Shown here piece by piece: positions 42,728 to 51,018 of a stretch of DNA of 64,000 nucleotides. The stretch covers positions 2,914,001 to 2,978,000 of the forward strand of contig NC_013757.1 in assembly GCF_000025345.1 (NCBI RefSeq), in the 5' to 3' direction. The notes under the pieces were generated by a model. That model had not been told where the DNA came from and did not search any database. It saw nothing but the letters and a program-made list of their open reading frames with translations. The number at the start of each line of letters is the position of its first letter. The first letter of the stretch is position 1. The translations under genes were made by a program, and so were the position numbers. The DNA is from Geodermatophilus obscurus DSM 43160. GTDB lineage: Bacteria > Actinomycetota > Actinomycetes > Mycobacteriales > Geodermatophilaceae.

Positions 42728-42771
42728 GCGCAGGGGACGACGGGACGGGCCCGCTCCGTCGTCCCCTGCGC
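42728..42771. terminator. Strong terminator after the permease remnant
   Basis: A perfect 16-bp stem (42728-42743 with 42756-42771, 12-base loop) abuts the permease stop codon. Confidence 0.8.
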
Positions 42772-43217
42772 TCAGTGGTGGCTGCCCGAGGCGCGGCGCG
42801 TCGGCCTCGTCGGGGTCGGGTGGTCGGTGTCGGTGTGCTCGACGACGATCCCCTCGGCGTCCCCCTCGTAGGTCGTGCCGATCGCCGGGGCCTCGGCGAA
42901 GATCGGCGCCTCGTCGGGCTGCCCGCGCCGCGCGTTGAACAGCAGGGTGAGCAGGATGGCGGTGATCGCGACGGCGCTGATGCCCGAGTCGAGGATGACC
43001 TCGAACCAGCTCGGGAAGGGCTCGTAGAACTGATCTGCCGGGGGGCGAGCTCGAGCGCGGTGCCGACGATGAGCGGCACGGCCACCACCCCGGCGTACAT
43101 GCTGAGCACGTGCCGCAGGCCGTAGGCCACCATCGGTCCGGGCGGCAGCACCTCGTCGACCGGGTGCACGCCCGTGTCGGCGGCACCGGCGGTCCCCTTC
43201 TTGATCCACAGCGCCAT
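42772..43217 (-). pseudogene. NCS2 xanthine/urate permease with large internal deletion
   Basis: The first about 65 codons (MALWIKKGTAG, PMVAYGLRHVLSMYAGVVAV, ALELAPRQI) are the start of a nucleobase:cation symporter-2 permease. The last about 85 (FYEPFPSWFEVILDSGISAV, ITAILLTLLFN) are its end, in another frame. About 300 or more codons are missing, given a normal length near 450-500. The junction is near 43030-43037, where ATCAG could belong to either side. The intact start, ribosome site (GAGGAGGAAG) and downstream uricase order show it was the urate/xanthine importer. Confidence 0.85.
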
Positions 43218-43251
43218 CGGTCTTCCTCCTCGGTCAACGGGTCGGTGCTGC

Positions 43252-44145
43252 TCACCAGCCCTGGCCGGGGTCGAAGGCCAGGCCGGGGGCGGGGGCGTCG
43301 TCACGGCGGACGGTCAGTTCCTGCAACCCGTAGGGCCGGTCGTCGGCGTGGAAGACCTCGCCTGCGTTCTCGATGCCGAAGCGGGCGAGGTCGTAGACGA
43401 AGTGGTGCTTGTTCGGGGCGGTCACACGGATCTCGGCGATCTCCGGCTGCTCCTCCAGCACGGCTGCGCCGCAGTCGAAGAGGGTCTGCTGGTGCGCCAG
43501 GCTGTGGTGGTTGCCGTAGGTCTCCAGCACCGTCTGCACGACCCGGTCGTGGGACTTGCCCCAGTCGACGTCCTCGCTGGTGTGCCACCACTGGGCGCGC
43601 AGCGAGGTCGCCATGAGGCGGTCGTGCGTGGGCGCCAGCGTCGTGAACCGGTCCTCGAGGAAGTCCGCGAACTCGGAGTCGGTGGTCTTCAGGATCCACA
43701 GGTCCTCGACCCCTGATACCACCCAGGTGGTCGAGCCGTCGTAGGTCACCGTCGCCGTGCGGACGAAGCGGCCGTCGCGGGTGAAGGCGTGCGGGTTGCC
43801 CAGCCGGGTCCACGGGTACATCTCGATGCGGACCCGCGCGTGCGTGATCGGCTCGGTGTCGTCGACGAAGTGACGGGCCAGCCGGATGCCGAACGACTCC
43901 GGCTGGGCGACGACGTCGTCCTCCTTCGCGAACGCGTAGACGGTGTTCTTCTGCGTGTCCGTGGGGAGCACCGGCGAGTTGTCCCCCGTGAGGTGCGGAG
44001 CGTCCTGCCCGCCCCAGAGCGCGACGCTGACGTCGTAGTCGACGATCTCGTGGGGGTCGCTGTCGCGGAACACCCGGACGACCCGGTTCTCCGCCTTGCC
44101 GTACTGGTTGTGGCCGAGGACGAATGCCATGGGGATCCACTCCAT
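43252..44145 (-). CDS. pucL: Uricase (factor-independent urate hydroxylase)
   Basis: This enzyme oxidises urate to 5-hydroxyisourate. It has 297 residues, full length for the family. Both T-fold repeats are present, with LPTDTQKNTVYAFAKE (catalytic Thr region), SFGIRLARHFVDD and the late GNHHSLAHQQTLFDCG and PNKHHFVYDL. ATG 44145 lies three bases after the broken HIU hydrolase stop. ATG 44130 is an alternative with GGATCC context only. It is intact, unlike both neighbours. Confidence 0.93.
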   Translation of the reverse strand: MEWIPMAFVLGHNQYGKAENRVVRVFRDSDPHEIVDYDVSVALWGGQDAPHLTGDNSPVLPTDTQKNTVYAFAKEDDVVAQPESFGIRLARHFVDDTEPITHARVRIEMYPWTRLGNPHAFTRDGRFVRTATVTYDGSTTWVVSGVEDLWILKTTDSEFADFLEDRFTTLAPTHDRLMATSLRAQWWHTSEDVDWGKSHDRVVQTVLETYGNHHSLAHQQTLFDCGAAVLEEQPEIAEIRVTAPNKHHFVYDLARFGIENAGEVFHADDRPYGLQELTVRRDDAPAPGLAFDPGQGW

Positions 44146-44147
44146 GT

Positions 44148-44316
44148 CTAGGAACCGCGGTAGGTGCAGAAGGCGTAGGGGCTGAGCAGGAGGGGGACGT
44201 GGTGGTGCCGGTCCTCGGCGACCGTGAAGGTCACCGCCACCTCGGGGTGGAAGCCGGTCCGCCCGGTGGCCGCGAAGTAGTCGCCCGTGGCGGAGACCAG
44301 GCGGTGGTCCCCGGGT
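44148..44316 (-). pseudogene. HIU hydrolase, C-terminal half only
   Basis: The frame ending at 44148 reads GDHRLVSATGDYFAATGR, then HHHVPLLLSPYAFCTYRGS. The terminal Y-R-G-S is the signature of transthyretin-like 5-hydroxyisourate hydrolase. The first about 55-60 residues, with the catalytic His and Arg, are gone. It is joined out of frame to allantoicase at about 44309-44317, where CCCCGGG could belong to either gene. No start codon belongs to it. Confidence 0.85.
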
Positions 44317-44905
44317 CCAGGAAGCGCGGGTCGGGGACCACCTCCCCGTGCACCCGCAGCCGGGCGACCCCGCCGTCGGGGTGCATGCACAGGCGGACGT
44401 GGGTGAAGCGCTGCGGCTGGTCGACCGCGAAGGCGTTCCGGGTGTCACCGGCGGCCGGCGCGCGGGGCACCAGCGGCACCCACTCCGCGTCCTGCAGCTC
44501 CCCCGGTGAGGGGTGGCCCTCCACCGCGGCTCCCTCGACCGACACCTCCGGCGGGTGGTTGCCCGTGAGGAACGCCGTGTCGACGACGACGCCCCGCACC
44601 ACGCCCGGCGCACCGAGGCTGACGATGGCGGAGTCGAAACCCGGCTCACGCCGCCGGCGGGTCTCCCACCCGTCGTAGACCTGGCCCTCGTGCCCGAAGG
44701 TGTACGTCGAGTACGAGGGCGCCTCCGGCTCGATCAGGTTCTCCCGCTCGGCGAAGCGCTCGTCGTTCGTGTGGACGACGCTGCCGCCCAGGCTCCGCGA
44801 GGCCAGGTCCGGCAGGCGGGTGAAGTCCTGTCCCGGTGCCGCACCGGCTCCGGAGCCCAGCACCGCGACGCCGGCCTGCTCCTGGACGTGGCTGGTCATC
44901 GTCAC
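44310..44905 (-). pseudogene. alc: Allantoicase, N-terminal half only
   Basis: About 195 residues of allantoicase remain: LPDLASRSLGGSVVHTNDER, the first repeat with YDGWETRRRR and VVDTAFLTGNHPPEVSVEG, then VRLCMHPDGGVARLRVHGEV. It should continue for about 130 more residues into the second repeat. Instead the frame runs into the HIU hydrolase tail in the wrong frame and stops at 44231. GTG 44905 overlaps the allantoinase stop by four bases, so the operon order allantoinase-allantoicase-HIU hydrolase-uricase was originally intact. Confidence 0.85.
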
Positions 44906-46254
44906 GCTTCTCCTCGGGTCAACAGGTGGCCCCGCGGTCGGTCACCGGCCGGCTCTGCGCCGCCTGTCTCGAGGCCGCGCAGCCAGGTGCTGCGGACGAC
45001 TCCGTCCAGCCACCGGCCCGCGTACGGGGTGATCGGATTGCGGTGGAAGAGGGCGGCGGGGTCGACGACGAAGCCGTCGTCCGGCGCGAAGACGCAGAAG
45101 TCGGCGTCGTGGCCGGGCTCGATGCGGCCCTTGCGCTGCAGCCCGGCGAGCTGCGCCGGCCGCTCGGCCATCCAGCGCGTGACGTCGACGAGGGAGAAGC
45201 CGCGCTGCCGCGCCTCGGTCCAGACGTCGGAGAGACCGATCTGCAGGGAGGAGATGCCTCCCCAGGCCTCGGCGAAGTCACCGAGGTCGAGGCGCTTGAG
45301 CTCGGGGGTGCACGGCGAGTGGTCGGAGACGATGCAGTCGATCGTCCCGTCGGCGAGCCCCTGCCACAGCCGATCGCGGTTGGCCGCCTCCCGGATCGGC
45401 GGGCAGCACTTGAACTGCGTCGCCCCTGCCGGGATCTCCTCGGCCGCGAACGTCAGGTAGTGCGGACAGGTCTCGGCGGTGATCCGGACGCCCTCGCGAC
45501 GAGCTCCGGCGATGAGCGGGAGGGCGTCGCTGCTGGAGAGGTGCAGGATGTGCGCCCGCGCGCCCGTGGCCCGTGCTGCGTCGATGACCCGGCGGATGGC
45601 GCGGTCCTCTGCCTCCCGTGGCCGTGAGGACAGGAAGTCGCGGTAGTCGCCGCTGTGCACGTTGGGGGCCTGCTCGATCGCGTCGCCGTCCTCGGCATGG
45701 ACGATGAGCAGCCCGTCGACGGTCCGCAGCACCCGCAGGTAGTCCTCGAGGTCCTCGGGACGCAGCGGGGGGAACTCCTCGACCCCCGAGTGCACCAGGA
45801 AGCACTTGAAGCCGAACACGCCCGCCGCGTGGAGCGCGGTCAGCTCCCCCAGGTTCCCGGGGACGGCGCCGCCCCAGAAGCCGACGTCGACGAAGCACTG
45901 GCCCTGGGCGCTCCTGCGCTTGACGTCCAGAGCGGCCGCGTCGACCGTCGGCGGGATGCTGTTGAGCGGCATGTCGAGGATCGTGGTGACGCCGCCGGCG
46001 GCAGCCGCCCGCGTGGCCGAGGCGAAGCCCTCCCACTCGGTGCGGCCCGGTTCGTTCACGTGCACGTGTGCGTCGACGAGGCCGGGGAGGACGACGACGT
46101 CGTCGCCGAACTCGACGACCCGCCGTCCGTCCAGGTCCGACTCCGGCGGGGCCACGGCGGCGATGCGGCCGTCGGTCACGCCGACACAGCCGGCCTCCTC
46201 GCGCCCGCTCGTCACCAGACGGCGAGCGCGCAGGACCGTGTCGTACTGGGCCAC
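44902..46254 (-). CDS. allB: Allantoinase
   Basis: This enzyme opens the hydantoin ring of allantoin to give allantoate. It has 450 residues, full length. Metal ligands are visible: HVHVNEPGR (HxH), the carboxylated Lys in FGFKCFLVHSG, LIVHAED, AHILHLSS and the catalytic Asp in VSDHSPC. It is the first gene of the minus-strand purine operon and has a good promoter upstream (TTGACC-N18-TAGCGT). It is intact. Confidence 0.95.
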   Translation of the reverse strand: MAQYDTVLRARRLVTSGREEAGCVGVTDGRIAAVAPPESDLDGRRVVEFGDDVVVLPGLVDAHVHVNEPGRTEWEGFASATRAAAAGGVTTILDMPLNSIPPTVDAAALDVKRRSAQGQCFVDVGFWGGAVPGNLGELTALHAAGVFGFKCFLVHSGVEEFPPLRPEDLEDYLRVLRTVDGLLIVHAEDGDAIEQAPNVHSGDYRDFLSSRPREAEDRAIRRVIDAARATGARAHILHLSSSDALPLIAGARREGVRITAETCPHYLTFAAEEIPAGATQFKCCPPIREAANRDRLWQGLADGTIDCIVSDHSPCTPELKRLDLGDFAEAWGGISSLQIGLSDVWTEARQRGFSLVDVTRWMAERPAQLAGLQRKGRIEPGHDADFCVFAPDDGFVVDPAALFHRNPITPYAGRWLDGVVRSTWLRGLETGGAEPAGDRPRGHLLTRGEA

Positions 46255-46388
46255 GACGCCTCCTGCTGCGTAGAAGTGGACGGCCGGAGGTCGCTCGCGT
46301 GGCCGGCGACGAGGGCGGCGGCCCGGAGGCGCCGGGCCGTCCCACAGGTCTGCCGGGCGGGTCGGGTCGACCGGTCCGTTGGCGCAGG

Positions 46389-46418
46389 ACGCTAGGAGCG
46401 CGGCTGCGACCGGGTCAA
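46389..46418 (-). promoter_or_regulatory. Promoter of the allB operon
   Basis: TTGACC (46418-46413), 18 bases, then TAGCGT (46394-46389) reads toward allB, which starts 135 bases downstream. It is the best sigma-70-type match in the divergent region. Confidence 0.6.
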
Positions 46419-46470
46419 CACGCGGCCCACGGATATACCAAATACTGTCCGGGCCCTCGAGAAATGGGTT

Positions 46471-46517
46471 CCGGAGTTCCTGAGTCGGTCATCCGATGTG
46501 TCTTCCCGGAACTCCGG
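46471..46517. promoter_or_regulatory. Inverted repeat CCGGAGTTCC...GGAACTCCGG in the divergent region
   Basis: A perfect 10-bp inverted repeat (46471-46480 and 46508-46517, 27-base spacer) lies between allB and the hydroxypyruvate isomerase gene. Each arm is rich in TTCC/GGAA. It may bind the locus regulator, perhaps the GntR protein at 49191. The rest of the 46255-46687 gap holds no gene. Confidence 0.5.
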
Positions 46518-46687
46518 ACCGGTACGAGCCCACCGCTTGACCGCCCCTGTCAGCGGGCCTTACGTTCCCGGGCAGCGAATCCCCGCACGGATTCACCCTC
46601 CCTGCGAGTCCACTCGTGACACCATTCCGATTCTCCCGGATCGGCGGTGCGCTCGCATTCGAACCGATCAACCCCACGGAAGACGTG

Positions 46688-47503
46688 ATGGTCGCCAGCA
46701 ATCTCCGGTACGAGGTCAACTGCTCCATCCTGTTCACCGAGCTGCCCCTGCTGGAGCGCCCGGCGGCCGCCAAGGAGGCCGGTTTCGACGCCGTCGAGCT
46801 CTGGTGGCCCTTCCCGGTCGCCGTCCCCGCCGACGCCGACGTCGACGCCTTCGTCGGGGCCATCCGGGACGCCGGTGTGCAGCTGGTCGGGCTGAACTTC
46901 TCCGCCGGAGACATGCCCGCGGGCGACCGAGGACTGGCGTCCTGGCCCGCGCGCTCACAGGAGTTCCGGGACAACGTCGACGTCACCGTCGGGATCGGCG
47001 AGCAACTCGGCTGCCGTGCCTTCAACGCGCTCTACGGCAACCGGGTCGACGACGCCGGGCCGGAGGAGCAGGACGCGCTGGCGGTGGAGACCCTGGCCCT
47101 CGCCGGCCGGGCTGCGAACCGAATCGGTGGCACGGTGCTGGTCGAGCCGGTCAGCGGCGCCCCCCGGTACCCCCTGCGCACCGCTGCCGACGCCATCGGG
47201 GTGATCGACCGCGTTGCCGGGGAGACCGGGGTGACCAACCTGGGGTTCCTCTGCGACCTGTACCACCTGGCGGTCAACGGCGACGACCTCGATCGGGTCC
47301 TCCGGACCTACGGCCGGCGGGTCGCGCACGTGCAGATCGCCGACGCCCCCGGCCGGAACGAGCCCGGCACCGGCGAGCTCGACCTGGACCGGTACCTCGG
47401 CGAGCTGGCGGCCGCCGGTTACGACGGCTGGATCGGGCTGGAGTACAAGCCCAGCGGCGCCTCGGCCGACAGCTTCGGCTGGCTGCACCGCTCCGCCGCC
47501 TGA
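46688..47503 (+). CDS. hyi: Hydroxypyruvate isomerase family protein
   Basis: This 271-residue TIM-barrel isomerase has LRYEVNCSILFTELPLLERP at its start. Metal-ligand Glu residues lie in LVEPVSG and IGLEYKPSG, and DLYHLAVNGDD is typical of Hyi. It interconverts hydroxypyruvate and tartronate semialdehyde in glyoxylate use, the pathway that consumes the glyoxylate released by ureide breakdown. ATG 46688 follows GGAAG. It is intact, but the next gene of the pathway is not. Confidence 0.9.
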   Translation: MVASNLRYEVNCSILFTELPLLERPAAAKEAGFDAVELWWPFPVAVPADADVDAFVGAIRDAGVQLVGLNFSAGDMPAGDRGLASWPARSQEFRDNVDVTVGIGEQLGCRAFNALYGNRVDDAGPEEQDALAVETLALAGRAANRIGGTVLVEPVSGAPRYPLRTAADAIGVIDRVAGETGVTNLGFLCDLYHLAVNGDDLDRVLRTYGRRVAHVQIADAPGRNEPGTGELDLDRYLGELAAAGYDGWIGLEYKPSGASADSFGWLHRSAA

Positions 47504-47512
47504 AGAGGACCT

Positions 47513-47540
47513 CCCTGCCTCCCGCCACGGGGAGGCAGGG
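47513..47540 (+). terminator. Hairpin after hyi
   Basis: CCCTGCCTCCC (47513-47523) pairs perfectly with 47530-47540 over a 6-base loop, directly after the stop codon. It could terminate or attenuate transcription into the reductase gene. Confidence 0.7.
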
Positions 47541-47557
47541 CCGGCCCCGTCCCGGGA

Positions 47558-47583
47558 CCCACCCTGAGCCTGCGAAGGGTGGG
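47558..47583. repeat. REP-like palindromic element
   Basis: CCCACCCTGAGCCTGCGA followed by AGGGTGGG forms an 8-bp stem. It closely resembles the widespread intergenic element CACCCTGAGCCTGTCGAAGGGTG, lacking one T. I found no second copy in this window. Confidence 0.55.
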
Positions 47584-47624
47584 GAGCACGGGGTCCTCCC
47601 ACCGGCACGAAGGAGGAGTTCCCT

Positions 47625-48346
47625 ATGACGACGGTCGCCTTCATCGGCCTCGGCATCATGGTGGGCCGATGGCCGGCAACCTGGTCGAGGCCGGCTTCGA
47701 CGTCATCGGTCACAACCGCAGCCCCGAGCCGATCCAGCGGCTCGTCGAGCAGGGCGGGCGCGGAGCCGGGAGCCTCGCCGAGGCGGTGCGGGACGCCGAC
47801 GTCGTCGTCACCAGGGTCCCCGACTCGCCGGACGTCGAGGCGGTCACCATCGGCGAGGACGGGTTCTCCGGGCTGGTCGAGCCGGGGACGCTGCACGTCG
47901 ACATGAGCTCCATCCGCCCGGACGTGGCGAGGCGAGTCGCCGAGGCGGGCCGTGACCGCGGGGGGCGCGTCCTCAACGCCCCGGTGAGCGGTGGTCAGCA
48001 GGGCGCGATCGACGGCACCCTCTCGATCATGGACGGCGGCAGCCCGGAGGACTTCGCCGACGGCCGGCCGGTCCTCGAGGCGGTCGGCGAGACGGTGGTG
48101 CACGTCGGCCCGGCCGGCTCCGGCCGGACGGTCAAGGCGGCCAACCAACTCATCGTCGCCGGCACCATCGAGCTGGTCGCCGAGGCGATCGTCTTCCTGG
48201 AGGCCCACGGCGTCGACACCGAGGCCGCGGTCGAGGTCCTCGCCGGCGGGCTGGCCGGGACGCGATCCTCGACCGCACGCCCGCGGCGATGCTGCGCCGC
48301 GACTTCCAGCCCGGCTTCCGCATCGAGCTGCACCACAAGGACCTGC
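47625..48346 (+). pseudogene. glxR: Tartronate semialdehyde reductase, two frameshifts and truncated
   Basis: The gene starts MTTVAFIGLGIM behind AAGGAGG. It then loses frame by about one base near 47660, where the expected next residues GGPMAGNLVEAGFDVIGHN appear in another frame. That frame continues through NAPVSGGQQGAIDGTL and the catalytic Lys motif GSGRTVKAANQL, then slips again near 48260. A third frame gives ILDRTPAAMLRRDFQPGFR and LHHKDL, where it is fused to glycerate kinase. About 50 C-terminal residues are missing. It cannot make an active reductase as read. Confidence 0.85.
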
Positions 48347-48726
48347 TCGGGGCGACGCTGCGACCGGGCACCGACCTCGTCCTCGACCTCGTCGACTTCC
48401 GCACTGCGCTGCCCGGTGCGGGCCTGGTGGTCACCGGCGAGGGCTCGCTGGACGAACAGACCCTGCACGGCAAGGCACCCGCCGGCGTCGCTGCGGCCGC
48501 CCGCGGGGCGGACGTGCCGGTGGTCGCGGTCGCCGGCCGCTCCCTGCTGATGCTCGACGACCTGGCGCCCATCGGGATCCGCGCCGCGTACGCGCTGACC
48601 GACATCGACCGCGACCCGGCCCGCTGCATGAGCGAGGCCGGCCTCCTGCTGGAGCAGCTGGCCGAGCGGCTCGCCGCCGACTGGGTCTCCGACGACGACG
48701 ACAACGACAGAGGAGCGACCGCATGA
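48346..48726 (+). pseudogene. Glycerate kinase, C-terminal third only
   Basis: The frame reads LGATLRPGTDLVLDLVDFRT, then VVTGEGSLDEQTLHGKAPAG, the conserved C-terminal catalytic block of class-I glycerate kinase (GarK/GlxK). About 250 N-terminal residues are missing. It is joined in frame to the tail of the reductase at about 48342-48350 (CTGCTCGGGG). It should have phosphorylated glycerate at the end of the ureide-glyoxylate route. Confidence 0.85.
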
Positions 48727-49145
48727 CAGCACCAGCTCGGCCTCAGGGAAGCGTCACCGTCCCCCTCTTCCTCAACGGCGAGGGCATGCGCGGGGGTCGG
48801 GTGCACCCCAGCATCGCGCACTACACCTTCCTCGGTGAGGTGCGGACTGCTCCGCGCTACCGCTTCTACGCCTGCGAGGGGGGTTTCCCGGCCCTGTGGC
48901 CGGTCACCGAGGGCGGGGTCTCCGTGCCCGGGGAGCTGTACGCCCTCCCCCTGGAGGCTGTCCGCGACGAGTTCATGCCGGTGGAGCCACCGGAGCTCGA
49001 ACTGGCGGTGATCGAGCTCGCCGACGGGTCCGCGAGTCTGGCCGTCCAGCTCCGCCCCGAGGTGCATGCCGGGGGCCACGGTCTCCTCGACATCTCCGAC
49101 CGCGGCGGCTGGCGCGCCTACCGAGCGGGTCGAGCGCAGCACTGA
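48723..49145 (+). CDS. Allophanate hydrolase C-terminal-like (gamma-glutamylcyclotransferase-fold) protein
   Basis: This 140-residue stand-alone domain reads VPLFLNGEGMRGGRVHPSIA, with later GVSVPGELYALPLEAVRDEF and PPELELAVIELADG. It resembles the C-terminal domain of allophanate hydrolase (AtzF), which has a cyclotransferase-like fold and helps decarboxylate allophanate. It lacks the amidase part. ATG 48723 overlaps the kinase-fragment stop (ATGA), so it belonged to the ureide operon. Its precise role in nitrogen release is unknown. Confidence 0.75.
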   Translation: MTAPARPQGSVTVPLFLNGEGMRGGRVHPSIAHYTFLGEVRTAPRYRFYACEGGFPALWPVTEGGVSVPGELYALPLEAVRDEFMPVEPPELELAVIELADGSASLAVQLRPEVHAGGHGLLDISDRGGWRAYRAGRAQH

Positions 49146-49190
49146 CGAACCGCGGAGGGCACACCACCTGCCACGAACGCCGGCAGAGCC

Positions 49191-49715
49191 ATGTGGCAGG
49201 TGGTCACCACGTTCCGACCGCACACCATGCAGGTGGCGGTCCTCCAGGAGCTGCGGCGTCGCATCCACGACGGGGAGCTGCGACCGGGGACCGTCATCCG
49301 CGTCGATGCCGTGGCAGGGGCACTGGGGGTCAGCCGGATGCCGGTCCGCGAGGCGCGCATGATCCTCGAGGGGGAAGGCCTGGTGACGCACCGGCCGCAC
49401 GTGGGCTTCACCGTCCCCAGCCTCACCGCCGAGGAGCTCGAGGAGATCTACTTCATCCGCGCGTTGCTCGAGGACGAGGCCCTGCGTCGGGCACTGGAGA
49501 ACACCACGGACGCCGACCGTGCCGCAGCTCGAGAAGCGTGCCGAGCAGCCGAGGAGGCCCTCCACCACGGACAGGTCAACGCCTTCAGCGACAACGGCCG
49601 TCGTTTCCACGAGGCTCTCCTCGTCCCCTGCCACATGCCGCGACTGCTCCGCCAGCTCGCCGGCGCCCAGCTCGGCACGTGTCCCCCGACGGACACGCCC
49701 ACCGGCCGGCCCTGA
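49191..49715 (+). CDS. GntR-family regulator with shortened C-terminal domain
   Basis: This 174-residue protein has a complete GntR winged helix (about 14-75: VLQELRRRIHDGELRPGTVI, LGVSRMPVREARMILEGEGL). Its FCD-type domain stops early, after RFHEALLVPCHMPRLLRQLA. The last 15 residues (LGTCPPTDTPTGRP region) are not family-like. Full members have 210-230 residues, so about 50 are missing, including part of the metal site. It is probably the former regulator of the ureide locus. Start could be internal, at the Met before QVAVLQ. Confidence 0.7.
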   Translation: MWQVVTTFRPHTMQVAVLQELRRRIHDGELRPGTVIRVDAVAGALGVSRMPVREARMILEGEGLVTHRPHVGFTVPSLTAEELEEIYFIRALLEDEALRRALENTTDADRAAAREACRAAEEALHHGQVNAFSDNGRRFHEALLVPCHMPRLLRQLAGAQLGTCPPTDTPTGRP

Positions 49716-50253
49716 CAGCAGCGGCGGCTCGGCGCGACCCCGTCACACGTCCGGTGGAGCCGCGACCGACGGGGTCGGAGCGCCCGGGCGTCGCGAGGAG
49801 CCGTCCTGACATCGGCCGGTGACCTCGGTGCCCGACGACCGACCCCGACCTCGACCGGGCACGCGGGCCCGGAGGGACGGCGTCCCCGTGACCGCGTTGC
49901 CACGGCGGACGCCCTCCCACCGACCGTGGAGACCTGTTGCTCGCTCGCACTGCGATCCCGCTGGACGAGTCCACGTCGCACCCACCTGGAGGCCGTACCC
50001 GCCGCGGCCTCGACTGCGAGCGCTGCCCGAGTGCGCCGGTACGGCGACGTCAGGACCGAACCCTCCGCCCCTGGGACGAACACGGCATGGGTGCGCCCAG
50101 GCGTCGGAGCAGCCGTGGTGGCGGTCGGCCACGAGCGTTGTGAGGGAGCCTCGGAGCAGTCGGGGGATCCGGTCCACGAGGCGGACGCTCTCGGCCCCCA
50201 TCCGGAGCGGCCCGCTGGGATCCTCGGGAGTCGCCAACGGACAGGAGACCGAC
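49716..50253. other. Intergenic region without recognisable gene
   Basis: Open frames here have no consistent codon use or family similarity. It adjoins the truncated GntR gene and may hold decayed sequence. I see no clear terminator or promoter apart from the ribosome site of the next gene. Confidence 0.35.
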
Positions 50254-51018
50254 ATGAGCAGCGGTTTCACCTTCCCCAAGCCGGAGTTCGACATCGAGTC
50301 GACCGTCGAGCGTGCGATGGCGCTGATCAACCGCACCCTCCAACCCTCCCTCGAGGAGGCCCAGCAGGTCGTCGACAAGGTCCGTGCGGGCAGGCCCCTG
50401 GTCGCACCGGGAGAGCTGGTCGGCCAGGTGACGCGCGGAAACCGGATCAGGGCGGCGCGAGCGGTCTCCTACTCCCTGCCCTCGATCCTCCCGGGCTACG
50501 GAACGGCGATCTCGGCTGCCGCCCTCCCGGTCGCGTTGCGGGAGGTCCTCAAGGAGGCGGTCAGCGCGGTGATCAAGGTGGGACTGCTCTACGACAGGGA
50601 CCTCACCGACCCCGAGCTGACCCGCACCGCCGTCCTGCTGGTCCTCACCGACGGCGCGGTCGAGCTGGACAAGACCGGGCGGATCCGCCCCGACGCGATC
50701 CTGGGACCCCACGCGCGGCTGCTGGAGCAGGCCGGTGCCTACGACGCTCTGGCGGCCCTGACGGCGCAGGAGCGGCAGGAGATCGCCGCGTCGCAGTCGG
50801 AGATGCTGCGGGCGTGGGCGCTGGCGGTCGGACCGCCGCTCCTGGCCGGGCTGCTGCCCTTCGGCCTGGGTCCCATGGCCGCCGCGAACTACGTGCAACA
50901 CGTCCTCAAGGGCACGGTCACGGCCGCCGCGAGGGTCTTCGGGCCCGCCACGCCCGCGCCGGTGACCGTCGAAGAACTCCCCCCACGTGAGGTCCAGCAG
51001 GACCATCCCCGACCCTGA
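50254..51018 (+). CDS. Unrecognised protein, possibly EcsC-like
   Basis: This 254-residue protein has no motif I can name with confidence. It starts MSSGFTFPKPEFDIESTVE, has Ala/Leu-rich helices with ILPGYGTAISAAALPVALRE (about 80-100) and LLYDRDLTDPELTRTAVLLV. A hydrophobic hairpin near 195-225 follows (LAVGPPLLAGLLPFGLGPMA). The helix-Asp-Pro-Glu pattern recalls EcsC-like proteins. ATG 50254 follows AGGAG at 7 bases, and codon use is normal for the genome. It stands alone, convergent with the GntP gene. Confidence 0.65.
   Translation: MSSGFTFPKPEFDIESTVERAMALINRTLQPSLEEAQQVVDKVRAGRPLVAPGELVGQVTRGNRIRAARAVSYSLPSILPGYGTAISAAALPVALREVLKEAVSAVIKVGLLYDRDLTDPELTRTAVLLVLTDGAVELDKTGRIRPDAILGPHARLLEQAGAYDALAALTAQERQEIAASQSEMLRAWALAVGPPLLAGLLPFGLGPMAAANYVQHVLKGTVTAAARVFGPATPAPVTVEELPPREVQQDHPRP

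Noticed and set aside
49819-50253. N-terminal extension of the 50.2 kb gene
   Set aside because: Upstream residues are Arg/Pro-rich noise and a good ribosome site precedes ATG 50254.
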